Shown piece by piece: positions 10,592 through 18,876 of a stretch of DNA of 64,000 nt; position 1 is the first letter of the stretch; each line of letters begins with the position of its first letter. The notes below the pieces were generated by a model that was not told the DNA's origin, ran no database searches, and saw only the letters and a program-made list of their open reading frames with translations. A program made the position numbers and the translations under genes. Origin of the DNA: an uncultured Bacteroidia bacterium (GTDB lineage: Bacteria > Bacteroidota > Bacteroidia > Bacteroidales > Prolixibacteraceae); assembly GCA_903918045.1 (NCBI GenBank), contig CAIXCY010000014.1:1-64000 (forward strand). Direction: 5' to 3'.

Positions 10592-10641
10592 AATTAGAAT
10601 TTGAAGAGTTTCAACATTTCGCCTCACTCATAAACCTGAAA

Positions 10642-11463
10642 TTATTTATTTTTTTTATAATAAGTCAGAGCATCCGGCATCTTCTCCTTTAGCCGGGCAA
10701 TCCGATTGGCATCGACCGGATGTGTACTAAGAAATTCCGGTGGTTTTTGTCCCCCTTGTTTTGACATGCGCTCCCAGAATGGAATACTTTCATTCGGATC
10801 ATATCCTGCCATAGCCATAAAAATCAGCCCCATGTAATCAGCTTCATATTCATTGTCGCGCGAAAAAGGGAGCACAACCCCAACCTGAGATCCAATACCA
10901 AAAGCAGTCATTACAATATTTCTGGTTTCAGCAGGTTTTGAAGCCATTGCAGTGGAAAGTGCAGTACTCCCCATCTGAAGAAGCATCTGATTACTCATCC
11001 GTTCACTTCCATGACGCGCAACAGCATGTGATATTTCGTGGCCTAATACCGTAGCGAGCCCACTCTCAGTTAAGGTGAGAGGTAATAATCCGGTATAAAC
11101 CACAACTTTGCCACCTGACATACACCAGGCATTTACAGTTTGATCTTCAACAAGATTAAATTCCCATTTATAACCATCCAGGTTTTGACTCAGTCCAGCA
11201 TTTGTCATATAGGCTTCTACCGCCTTAGAAATCCGTTCACCAACCCGTTTAACCAGTGCCATCTTATTTTTATCGGTTGACAACTTATTGGATTTGATAA
11301 ACTTATCATATTCAGTAAGGCTTAAAGAGATTACCTCTGACTCTGGAACCAGGCTTAACTGTCTCCGACCGGTTAATGGAACTGTTGCACAACTCATTAC
11401 AATAAACAACACTATGACAGGGAATATCCGGCAAAGCCAATAATTTAACGATTGTTTTTTCAT
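10642..11463 (-). CDS. M48-family metalloprotease lipoprotein
   Basis: This 273-residue periplasmic zinc protease of the M48 family resembles the peptidase part of BepA/LoiP. It has a hydrophobic lead with a lipobox (LFIVMSCATVP). The zinc motif HExxH is in VLGHEISHAVARHGSERM, the third ligand region is in NEYEADYMGL, and the conserved STHPVDANRI segment follows. Related enzymes degrade misfolded outer-membrane proteins. There is no TPR domain, unlike BepA. It appears to be a single-gene unit ending at the shared terminator. Confidence 0.93.
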   Translation of the reverse strand: MKKQSLNYWLCRIFPVIVLFIVMSCATVPLTGRRQLSLVPESEVISLSLTEYDKFIKSNKLSTDKNKMALVKRVGERISKAVEAYMTNAGLSQNLDGYKWEFNLVEDQTVNAWCMSGGKVVVYTGLLPLTLTESGLATVLGHEISHAVARHGSERMSNQMLLQMGSTALSTAMASKPAETRNIVMTAFGIGSQVGVVLPFSRDNEYEADYMGLIFMAMAGYDPNESIPFWERMSKQGGQKPPEFLSTHPVDANRIARLKEKMPDALTYYKKNK

Positions 11464-11562
11464 ATTCAGTTTAATTTTCTAAATAACAACTTCTTTTGTA
11501 AAAATAACACTCCAATTTTACAATTGTTTTATACAATCATGTCTTAGGAAAAAAAAATAAAT

Positions 11563-11590
11563 AAAAAAGCCGTCAAAAGACAGCTTTTTT
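11563..11590 (-). terminator. Terminator after folD
   Basis: The arms aaaaaagc and gcttttttt-like sequence, with an inner gtc/gac pairing, form an imperfect hairpin with a T run just after the folD stop on the minus strand. Confidence 0.7.
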
Positions 11591-11612
11591 ATTATAAAGG
11601 AAAGATTATCAA

Positions 11613-12488
11613 TTATTTGTAAATCTCATTTTTTGAAGAGAGCAGCGTATTATAAAGTAAAGAGGCAATGGTCATCGGACCGACTCCACCCGGGACTGGA
11701 GTTATGTAAGAACATTTAGGTGCAACTTCATCAAATTTCACATCTCCCAATAATTTCCAGCCCGATTTTGTCTTATCCGATTTAACACGGGTAATCCCTA
11801 CGTCAATCACAACGGCTCCCTCTTTAACCATTTCACCGGTTAAAAACTCGGCCATTCCAAGGGCTGCAATAATTATATCAGCCTCAGCACATATTGCTTT
11901 TAGATTTTTGGTTCTGCTATGACAGAGAGTAACGGTACAATCAATCCCTTTTTGAGAGAGCAAAATACTCATTGGCCTTCCAACAATATTACTGCGCCCA
12001 ATTACGACACAATTTTTCCCGGATGTGGCAATATTGTATCGTTTTATCAATTCCATGATTCCAAAAGGGGTGGCAGAGATAAAGGCAGGCAAGCCGGCAA
12101 CCATCCGTCCAACGTTTACAGGATGAAAGCCATCTACATCTTTATGCGGGTTGATAGCTGCCACGATTTTCTCTTCCGAAATATGTTTGGGCAAGGGAAG
12201 CTGAACGATGAATCCGTCCAGATCGGCATCACTATTTAATTGTCCGATGCAGTTTAAGAGCTCCTCCTCGGTTACATTATCCTCAAATCGGATCAATGTT
12301 GATTTAAAACCTACCCGGTCGCAGGCTTTGACCTTGGCCGCAACATACGTTTCACTTCCGCCATCGTGACCAACTAAGACTGCAGCAAGATGCGGAGTCT
12401 TCCCTCCCCTGCTTTTGATAAGCAAAACCTCTTCGGCAATCTCTGCCTGTAAGATTTCTGATGTTTTTTTACCGTCAATAAGGATCAT
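11613..12488 (-). CDS. folD: Methylenetetrahydrofolate dehydrogenase/cyclohydrolase
   Basis: This cytoplasmic bifunctional enzyme interconverts 5,10-methylene- and 10-formyl-tetrahydrofolate with NADP(H), supplying one-carbon units. At 291 residues it is normal in size. The catalytic lysine lies in [16 protein letters not shown]. The substrate segment [12 protein letters not shown], the [13 protein letters not shown] region, the nucleotide-binding [14 protein letters not shown] and the C-terminal [13 protein letters not shown] are all present. It lies 65 bases downstream of ffh. Confidence 0.98.
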   Translation of the reverse strand: MILIDGKKTSEILQAEIAEEVLLIKSRGGKTPHLAAVLVGHDGGSETYVAAKVKACDRVGFKSTLIRFEDNVTEEELLNCIGQLNSDADLDGFIVQLPLPKHISEEKIVAAINPHKDVDGFHPVNVGRMVAGLPAFISATPFGIMELIKRYNIATSGKNCVVIGRSNIVGRPMSILLSQKGIDCTVTLCHSRTKNLKAICAEADIIIAALGMAEFLTGEMVKEGAVVIDVGITRVKSDKTKSGWKLLGDVKFDEVAPKCSYITPVPGGVGPMTIASLLYNTLLSSKNEIYK

Positions 12489-12553
12489 TTTATCAGAATT
12501 AAATCAATGGATATATTTTAAAAATTCGAAAAATCAATATAACCAGTTTAGAA

Positions 12554-13885
12554 CTAGCGTCTTCCCTTGGCCTGGGTTAAGGCGTTGCGCATATTCCCAC
12601 CCTGCGAAACCATCTTCATCATTTTACGGGTATCGGCAAATTGCTTTAAAAGTCGGTTCACCTCCTGAATAGAGGTACCGGAACCATTTGAAATTCGTTT
12701 ACGCCTTGATCCATCAATGATGCTGGCATCAGCCCGCTCTTTTTTTGTCATTGAATGGATGATCGCTTCGATATGTTTAAACGCATCGTCTTCGATATCA
12801 ATATCTTTCATTGCCTTACCCATTCCAGGGATCATACTTGCAAGATCCTTCAGGTTTCCCATCTTTTTGATCTGCTGAATCTGTTTCAAAAAATCGTCGA
12901 AGTTAAACTGGTCTTTTGCAAGTCTTTTCTGCAATTTCCTGGCTTCTTCCTCGTCAAATTGTTCGTGTGCCCGTTCAACAAGTGAAACAATATCCCCCAT
13001 ACCAAGGATACGGTCAGCCATTCTATTCGGGTAGAAGGCGTCAATTGCATCCATTTTCTCACCTGTACCAACAAACTTAATCGGTTTGGTAACCACTGAA
13101 CGAATAGACAAAGCGGCCCCCCCCCGGGTATCCCCATCAAGTTTAGTGAGGACAACACCGTCAAAATTCAGCCGGTCATTAAATTCCTTGGCGGTATTAA
13201 CGGCATCCTGGCCAGTCATGGAATCAACAACGAAAAGCGTTTCACCGGGATTGACAGCCGATTTGATCGCTTCAATCTCTTTCATCATCTGCTCGTCGAT
13301 TGCCAAACGACCAGCAGTATCGATAATAACTACATCATTACCATGTAATTTGGCAAATTTTATCGCCTCTTTTGCAATACGTACAGGATCTTTACTTCCT
13401 TCCTCTGTATAAACGGATACTTCAATTGCAGCTGCGACAATCTTTAATTGTTCAATCGCAGCAGGACGATATACATCACATGCTACAAGCAACGGACGCT
13501 TCCCAAATTTAGTTTTTAAGCGGTTAGCCAGTTTTCCTGAAAAGGTTGTCTTTCCCGATCCCTGAAGACCAGCCATTAAGATAATAGCAGGACTTCCCTT
13601 AAGATTAACGTCGATTGTCTGACCACCCATGAGTTCGATCAACTCGTCATGAACAATCTTAACCATCACCTGACCAGGGTTTAGCGCCTTTAAAACCTCC
13701 TGGCCGAGCGCTTTCTCTTTCACCTTAGCCGTGAAATCTTTGGCGATTTTATAATTAACATCCGCATCAAGCAACGCTCTGCGAACCTCTTTTAACGTTT
13801 CGGCAACATTAATTTCGGTAATCTTACCTTGACCTTTAAGCAGCTTAAACGATTTCTCAAGCTTATCCGTTAGATTTTCAAACAT
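12554..13885 (-). CDS. ffh: Signal recognition particle GTPase Ffh
   Basis: Ffh binds 4.5S RNA and signal sequences of nascent membrane proteins, then docks with FtsY. In order: an N-domain helix bundle, the G domain (P-loop GLQGSGKTTFSGKLA, DTAGRLAID, TKLDGDTRGGAAL), and a methionine-rich M domain (SMIPGMGKAMK, then SRRKRISNGSGTS, the RNA-binding helix pair). I moved the start from 13939 to ATG 13885 (MFENLTDKLEKSFK), which gives the family's usual N-terminus and leaves a promoter element upstream. The product is 443 residues. Confidence 0.97.
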   Translation of the reverse strand: MFENLTDKLEKSFKLLKGQGKITEINVAETLKEVRRALLDADVNYKIAKDFTAKVKEKALGQEVLKALNPGQVMVKIVHDELIELMGGQTIDVNLKGSPAIILMAGLQGSGKTTFSGKLANRLKTKFGKRPLLVACDVYRPAAIEQLKIVAAAIEVSVYTEEGSKDPVRIAKEAIKFAKLHGNDVVIIDTAGRLAIDEQMMKEIEAIKSAVNPGETLFVVDSMTGQDAVNTAKEFNDRLNFDGVVLTKLDGDTRGGAALSIRSVVTKPIKFVGTGEKMDAIDAFYPNRMADRILGMGDIVSLVERAHEQFDEEEARKLQKRLAKDQFNFDDFLKQIQQIKKMGNLKDLASMIPGMGKAMKDIDIEDDAFKHIEAIIHSMTKKERADASIIDGSRRKRISNGSGTSIQEVNRLLKQFADTRKMMKMVSQGGNMRNALTQAKGRR

Positions 13886-13908
13886 TTCTCTCTCAATTTT
13901 AAAGATCA

Positions 13909-13939
13909 CAAACTTACATGAAAAAAACTTTTGCTCCAA
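13909..13939 (-). promoter_or_regulatory. Probable ffh promoter
   Basis: On the minus strand a TAAGTTTG element (TAnnTTTG consensus) lies 24 bases upstream of the ffh ATG. A TTGG occurs exactly 19 bases further upstream, in place of TTTG. This fits the Bacteroidota housekeeping sigma consensus and argues against the longer ORF-track start. Confidence 0.5.
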
Positions 13940-14197
13940 GACGAAAATTCAATACAATTAAAGTGGTCAAAATGTTCCCCAATACGCATTAATCTGACTT
14001 TCAATTTACTGAATAATTGACTAACCGGGAAGAGATCTCTGATGAAAAAGGTTAAAGTGGGACTTAAAGTCCTAATTAATTATTTGATTATCTGTTATTT
14101 AAAATTATTCTAAAATAAACTTAAGATTTGTTTTTTGCAACTAATAATCACTATTTTTACAAAGGATTATTTACCATTAATTTTAGTTACTGTAATT

Positions 14198-14677
14198 ATG
14201 AACATTTTCGTAGGAAGCCTGCCATTTAGCTTAGAAGAGGCAGAATTAAAAGGATTTTTTGAAGAGTACGGCGAAGTAGCTTCAGCAAGAATCATCACAG
14301 ACAAATTTTCCGGAAGGAGCAAAGGATTCGGTTTTATTGAAATGCCGAATGACGAAGAGGCCAAAAAGGCTATTGAAGAACTTAATGGTGCTGAAGTTGA
14401 TGGTCGCACGATCGTTGTGAACGAATCAATCGAAAAACCTAAAGATGGTACAAGACGTCCAGGCGGCGGCGGTGGCGGTTTTAACCGTGGCGGCAGCGGC
14501 GGCGGCGGCGGATTTAATCGTGGTGCAGGCGGCGGTGGCGGTGGCTACAATCGTGGTGGTGGCGCAGGCGGTGGTGATCGTGGTGGTGACCGTGGTGGTG
14601 ACCGTGGCGGTTTCAATCGTGGTGGCAGTAGTGCCGGCGGTGGTGACAGAGGCGGAAGCCGCAGGGCAAGTTATTAA
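14198..14677 (+). CDS. RRM RNA-binding protein with glycine-rich tail
   Basis: The first 80 or so residues are one RNA recognition motif: RNP2 is MNIFVGSLPF and RNP1 is SKGFGFIEM. The remainder is a low-complexity RGG-like tail (GGGGGFNRGG units, DRGGDRGG), typical of cold-induced RRM proteins in Bacteroidota and cyanobacteria. These bind single-stranded RNA and probably act as RNA chaperones. The start was moved from 14135 to ATG 14198, which begins directly at RNP2. The product is 159 residues. The overlapping valine/alanine-rich ORF at 14445 is a shadow of the GC-rich tail. Confidence 0.93.
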   Translation: MNIFVGSLPFSLEEAELKGFFEEYGEVASARIITDKFSGRSKGFGFIEMPNDEEAKKAIEELNGAEVDGRTIVVNESIEKPKDGTRRPGGGGGGFNRGGSGGGGGFNRGAGGGGGGYNRGGGAGGGDRGGDRGGDRGGFNRGGSSAGGGDRGGSRRASY

Positions 14678-14801
14678 GCCGGTTGAACGCAGATTTGCTG
14701 CTTGATGATCACGCAGTTGCCGTTTGAACTATTTTCGTGTCATTTTCACTTAGATAATCCGAACTAAAATATACGTTCTTAAAACTTAATAAACTTCATA
14801 G

Positions 14802-14832
14802 GCATTGCAGATTTTCTGCAATGCTTTTTTTT
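14802..14832 (+). terminator. Terminator after the RRM gene
   Basis: The arms gcattgcag and ctgcaatgc form a 9-bp stem with a short loop, followed by eight T residues. This is a classic intrinsic terminator, about 125 bases after the RRM stop. Confidence 0.92.
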
Positions 14833-14897
14833 ATCCAAATACGATTCGCAACCCGTAACAACGGACTTCCTACTGACCAAAATAGGACTGTCGTCTG

Positions 14898-15809
14898 TTA
14901 ACGGTTACCTCTGGCGATTCGCATCACCCGGCTTATATTATCATCTACATGATCCTTGTTATCCATACCCAATGTCATACAATGGACATTCCCGCTTTTA
15001 ATCGCATATGTGAGTGAATTCTCGCGCTCGTCTTCCTTGACAAGATCACCACATCCAAAGATCTTCATTCCAATAACCCCTTTCCCGTTTTTACGCGCAG
15101 TTTCGAGGACCTGCATCACGTTTTCCGGGGTGCCATCCATGCGGATACTGTTCGGATTTATCCGTGCCAAAAGCACATCCACCCATGGGTTTGATGCTGC
15201 TTCGACCATTGCTTCAAAACTATGACATGAAACGCCTAACGCTTTTACCAAACCTTGTTGTTTGGCTTTTGACATCGCCTCCATATACGGTTTGTTAGCT
15301 TCGGGCCATTGTCCGTTCTCCATGCAATGCATTAAAAAAATATCGACATAGTCAGTATTCAGCTCTTTTCGGAACCGGTCAAAACATTTATCAAACGGCT
15401 CAGCCTCGTACCACCCTTCGCGGGTATAGGTCATAATCTTTGTCAAAACAGTAACCTTCTCACGTGGAAGCACTTTGAGTGCCTCACCTACATAAGTGTG
15501 TGAACCATACATGTCGGCAGCATCAAAAAACCGAATCCCTCTGTCAAAACAATATTGAGATAATTCAACAAATTTTTTCATGCCAATCCGGGTCTGATCC
15601 GATTCCCGCTTCCATCCCCGGGTACCGGTTCCAAGGGCAATCCTCGGAACTTTCAGACCAGTTGCACCAAGTGAAACAGTATCGACAGTTTCAAACTTTG
15701 TTGCGCCCAGTGCAGGTTGTGGAAATAATGAAGGGATAGCTGAGGCGATAGCAATTCCTGCTGCCCCTTTAACGAGAAAATCGCGACGGTTTAATTTCGA
15801 AAATGGCAT
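14898..15809 (-). CDS. Tat-exported aldo/keto reductase
   Basis: This 303-residue protein has a twin-arginine leader (NRRDFLVKGAAGIAIASAIP) and an aldo/keto reductase barrel. The catalytic aspartate and tyrosine are in FFDAADMYGSH, the lysine is in VTVLTKIMTY and the histidine in IFLMHCMENG. A Tat leader means the protein is exported folded, presumably with NADP(H) bound. It is last in a three-gene run of Tat-signal oxidoreductases. The substrate is unknown, though sugar-derived carbonyls fit the neighbour. Confidence 0.88.
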   Translation of the reverse strand: MPFSKLNRRDFLVKGAAGIAIASAIPSLFPQPALGATKFETVDTVSLGATGLKVPRIALGTGTRGWKRESDQTRIGMKKFVELSQYCFDRGIRFFDAADMYGSHTYVGEALKVLPREKVTVLTKIMTYTREGWYEAEPFDKCFDRFRKELNTDYVDIFLMHCMENGQWPEANKPYMEAMSKAKQQGLVKALGVSCHSFEAMVEAASNPWVDVLLARINPNSIRMDGTPENVMQVLETARKNGKGVIGMKIFGCGDLVKEDERENSLTYAIKSGNVHCMTLGMDNKDHVDDNISRVMRIARGNR

Positions 15810-15863
15810 ATATCTTTAATTATCAATATTCTACAAATACGCAAGACGGGATTAAACCCATCT

Positions 15864-16757
15864 CTACGATTTTACGATTCGCATCACACGATCAACAGCA
15901 TCATCTACCTGAGCAATACTTTCCATTCCTAATGTCATCGCATGAATACTGGTTTTCTTAACCGCAAAGGTAATCGACTCCTCGCGCTCATTCTCCTTGA
16001 TCTTATCCCCGTTTCCAAATATCTTCATTCCCACTATCCCCTTTCCATTAGCCCTTGCACGATCCAAAAGTGCATTGATCTGTTCCGGTGTGCCATCCAT
16101 ATGGGATTGAAATGGATTGATGCGGGCCAAAATAACATCAACCCATGGATCATCTGCAGCCATTTTCAATGCTTCAAAATTATGGCATGATAAACCCACT
16201 GCCTTTATGATTCCATTTTGCTTTGCTTCGGAAAAATAATCTACATACCGCTTTTTCTCTTCTTTCCAGCTTCCGTTAGTCATACAATGAAGTAGCATAA
16301 TATCAAAGTAATCAGACCCTGTTTCCATTCTAAAGCGATCAAGCGCTTTAGCTACGGGTTCACTGGTTGCTGCATCGTTATAGGTCCACATTTTACCAAG
16401 AAGGGTAACCTTCTCCCGTGGGACTTCCTTAAAGACTTCTTTAATAAATGGATAGGAACCATAAGTATCAGCAGTATCGAAGAAATGAATACCGCGATCA
16501 TAGGCATGGTGTGCCATTTTAACAAAATTGGAAAGCCCCAGAAGGGTTTGGTTTGAATGGTGATTTCCACCGATCGAACCTGTTCCCATGGCTACCCTGG
16601 AAACTGTCAGGCCGGTATTTCCCAGCTTAACCTTATCAACAGTAGAATTAGCCGGAGTAAATCCCAAACCTGTCATTCCGGTGACTCCTAGGGCAGCAAA
16701 ACCAGTTAGTCCAGCGGCACCTGCAGCAATAAACTTTCGACGGTTAATTTTTTCCAT
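15864..16757 (-). CDS. Tat-exported aldo/keto reductase, paralogue of the next gene
   Basis: This 297-residue protein starts with a twin-arginine leader (INRRKFIAAGAAGLTGFAAL). The barrel has the tetrad regions FFDTADTYGSY, VTLLGKMWTY and IMLLHCMTNG. It aligns along its whole length with the product at 14898-15809 (shared GVSCHNFEA/GLSCHNFEA-type and GTPEQINALL/GTPENVMQVL segments), so the pair arose by tandem duplication. It lies 54 bases upstream of that gene and 81 bases downstream of the Gfo/Idh/MocA gene in one likely operon. Confidence 0.88.
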   Translation of the reverse strand: MEKINRRKFIAAGAAGLTGFAALGVTGMTGLGFTPANSTVDKVKLGNTGLTVSRVAMGTGSIGGNHHSNQTLLGLSNFVKMAHHAYDRGIHFFDTADTYGSYPFIKEVFKEVPREKVTLLGKMWTYNDAATSEPVAKALDRFRMETGSDYFDIMLLHCMTNGSWKEEKKRYVDYFSEAKQNGIIKAVGLSCHNFEALKMAADDPWVDVILARINPFQSHMDGTPEQINALLDRARANGKGIVGMKIFGNGDKIKENEREESITFAVKKTSIHAMTLGMESIAQVDDAVDRVMRIVKS

Positions 16758-16838
16758 AGTTTAGCAGTTTAATTCTAACAATTAAACGTTTAATGGAATC
16801 TAAAAGTTCCAAGGCGGAATAATTTTTTGTTCATGCAA

Positions 16839-18137
16839 TTAAAAATCAAGGAAATTCCATTTACCCCGATAAGCGCGGGTAAGCATCATATTAGCAAAGT
16901 CATCTCCGATGAATTGCTCTTTAACGGGATCCCATTTCAAAGGACGCTGAAGTTGATAAGCAATATTTGCAAGGTTACAAAGTGATGAGGTTCTGTGCCC
17001 GGTTTCGACATCCGAAATTGGTTTTGTCCTTTTCTTAATTGCATCAATCCAATCCTGATAATGGTTATCACTCTTATAAAGATGTTTATCTGAAGGTTTA
17101 ATTTCTGTTTCCACAATTTGGGCAGGATCAGACCTCAGATAATCACGGCTCACTTCAATTTCACCTTTAGTTCCAACAAACTGAACGCCTTCACATTGAG
17201 CGCCCCAGTTAGCATGATTCAGGATCACTCCATTTTTATATTTCATTTGTAATCCAATCACGGCATGCTGCGCAGGTGGATTAAATTCAATCGGACCAGA
17301 TTCATCCATTTCTAATGCCCATTGAGCAATATCAAACATATGAGCTCCCCAGTCAGTGATCATTCCCCCACCAAACTCCCGATAACTGCGCCAGTTCGGG
17401 AAATTCAGATCTTCGACAGGGGGGGCCAGAACCGGACTGTAATCACGGTAAAGTGAAGGACCCACCCACATATCCCAATCAATAGTGTCGGGAGCAGCCA
17501 CTGAAGGGAGATCCAATGCCTTAACGGGCGGACCAACGCAAACATTAACTACCTTAATTTCACCAATATAACCATTTAAAACCAATTCACAGGAATGACG
17601 GAAGTTACGCCATGAACGCTGCATATTCCCGGTCTGAAAAACACGCTTATATTTCCTTGTTGCATTGACCATTGCCCGACCTTCTGAAACGGTAAGTGCC
17701 ATAGGCTTTTCACAATAAATATCTTTTCCAGCTTTTGCAGCATCAACAGCTATCTGCGCGTGCCAATGATCAGGAGTAGCAATTACAACAGCATCAATAT
17801 CGTCCCGCTTCAGGAGTTCCCTATAATTGTTATATCCGATAACCTCCTGTTTTTCATTCGTCCATTTCGTGTCATTTAATTGCTGAGCTTCACCTCTAAA
17901 CTTGTCAACCTTTGTTGTGACCACATCACAACAGGCCATAATAATAGTTTCAGGACATTTATTCAGATTCTTCAATAAACCGTGGCTTTGAATTCCCACA
18001 CCGATATAGCCCAATCGGACTTTTGATGTTCCGCCACCTGCAGCTATCGTGATTGATGGGACGACTGATAAAGCAGCGACTCCGGCGGAAGTTGCAGCTA
18101 CAAAGTTTCTTCTGGAAATTCCATTTTTGTATTCCAT
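16839..18137 (-). CDS. Tat-exported Gfo/Idh/MocA family oxidoreductase
   Basis: This 432-residue protein has a twin-arginine leader (SRRNFVAATSAGVAALSVVP), an N-terminal Rossmann fold (GYIGVGIQSHGLLKN), the conserved EKPMALTVSEG motif whose lysine is catalytic in the family, and a C-terminal alpha/beta domain with GGGMITDWGAHMFDIAQWAL. Secreted members of this family in Bacteroidota usually act on sugars or inositol-like compounds taken from polymers, but the substrate cannot be read. It is the first gene of the three-gene minus-strand oxidoreductase run. Confidence 0.9.
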   Translation of the reverse strand: MEYKNGISRRNFVAATSAGVAALSVVPSITIAAGGGTSKVRLGYIGVGIQSHGLLKNLNKCPETIIMACCDVVTTKVDKFRGEAQQLNDTKWTNEKQEVIGYNNYRELLKRDDIDAVVIATPDHWHAQIAVDAAKAGKDIYCEKPMALTVSEGRAMVNATRKYKRVFQTGNMQRSWRNFRHSCELVLNGYIGEIKVVNVCVGPPVKALDLPSVAAPDTIDWDMWVGPSLYRDYSPVLAPPVEDLNFPNWRSYREFGGGMITDWGAHMFDIAQWALEMDESGPIEFNPPAQHAVIGLQMKYKNGVILNHANWGAQCEGVQFVGTKGEIEVSRDYLRSDPAQIVETEIKPSDKHLYKSDNHYQDWIDAIKKRTKPISDVETGHRTSSLCNLANIAYQLQRPLKWDPVKEQFIGDDFANMMLTRAYRGKWNFLDF

Positions 18138-18265
18138 AAAAATGTTAGTTTAATTTGTGTAATTTACAAATACTTTAAAATACAAATTCTAAGAATATAA
18201 AAATAATAAAAATCTTTTAAGTAATTGGAAAGATATAATGTACTAAAATAAATATCATATTTAGC

Positions 18266-18370
18266 ATTTTTGACCCCTCTAAATCTCCCTGAAGGGGAAA
18301 CCTTTTGTATTCGTTATGAAATACTTATTCCTAAAGCCTCTCCCTCGGAGGGGTTGGGGGAGGTCAAAAG
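18266..18370. repeat. Intergenic imperfect inverted repeat
   Basis: Arms beginning tttttgacccctctaaatct and ending ttgggggaggtcaaaag are imperfect inverted copies of each other, about 33 bases each, around an AT-rich centre. This looks like a dispersed palindromic intergenic element. I see no gene in it. Confidence 0.6.
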
Positions 18371-18539
18371 ACGAACAAAAATATAGCACATTATATTGCT
18401 CATATTACTTATGCCGATCGGAATAAAAAAATAAAAGGCTATAATTCCATATGTGCTGATTGATTTTTTTTTAATCACGACTGTCAGGGATAAAATTGGA
18501 TATTTTTCGCTGCACTACTAATGATTTACTTGTTAAAAC

Positions 18540-18830
18540 CTGCCAGCCAGAGGAGATTGCTTTGTCACCCCTTCGTCCCCGATACGCCTTGCTGTCGGGG
18601 TAGGCTGTTCGTTACAATGACAGCGTCATGGGTTGTAGTAAAAATTCCTAAAATGTCATTGCAAGGCACTCCAAAATGCTCTGGCAGTTTAATATTTATC
18701 CCTTGAATGCTGAAGCAATCTACCCTAATTTATGGTGTATCCATAGATGTAAATCTGAGCGAAACGAAATGTAGCGAAGAATCTTTTTAGGTGGATTTTC
18801 TTATTACCGGGTGACAATGATTTTTAATTG
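18540..18830. repeat. REP-like intergenic repeat cluster
   Basis: Pieces such as gaggagattgctttgtcacc followed by ttacaatgaca, then the opposite orientation tgtcattgcaagg ... gaagcaatct, and a third degenerate piece (gagcgaaacgaaatgtagcg ... gggtgacaatga) resemble the common dispersed 'attgcttcgtca...caatgaca' repeat family. The track ORF at 18521 lies within it and is not a gene. The rest of 18138-18876 holds nothing I can assign. Confidence 0.55.
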
Positions 18831-18843
18831 CTTATAAGAGAAT

Positions 18844-18872
18844 GTTGATTGATCACGAATAGATTATCTTTG
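18844..18872 (+). promoter_or_regulatory. Promoter abutting the DbpA-like helicase start
   Basis: A perfect -7 element, tatctttg (TAnnTTTG), ends only four bases before the helicase ATG, with gttg 17 bases upstream as a weak -33. Transcription would start at or within a few bases of the ATG, so the mRNA is leaderless or nearly so. Confidence 0.55.
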
Positions 18873-18876
18873 TCCC

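Noticed and set aside
14445-14705. Valine/alanine-rich ORF on the plus strand
   Set aside because: It is a shadow of the Gly/Arg-rich tail of the RRM protein.
18521-18706. 61-residue ORF
   Set aside because: It lies inside REP-like intergenic repeats and has no protein features.
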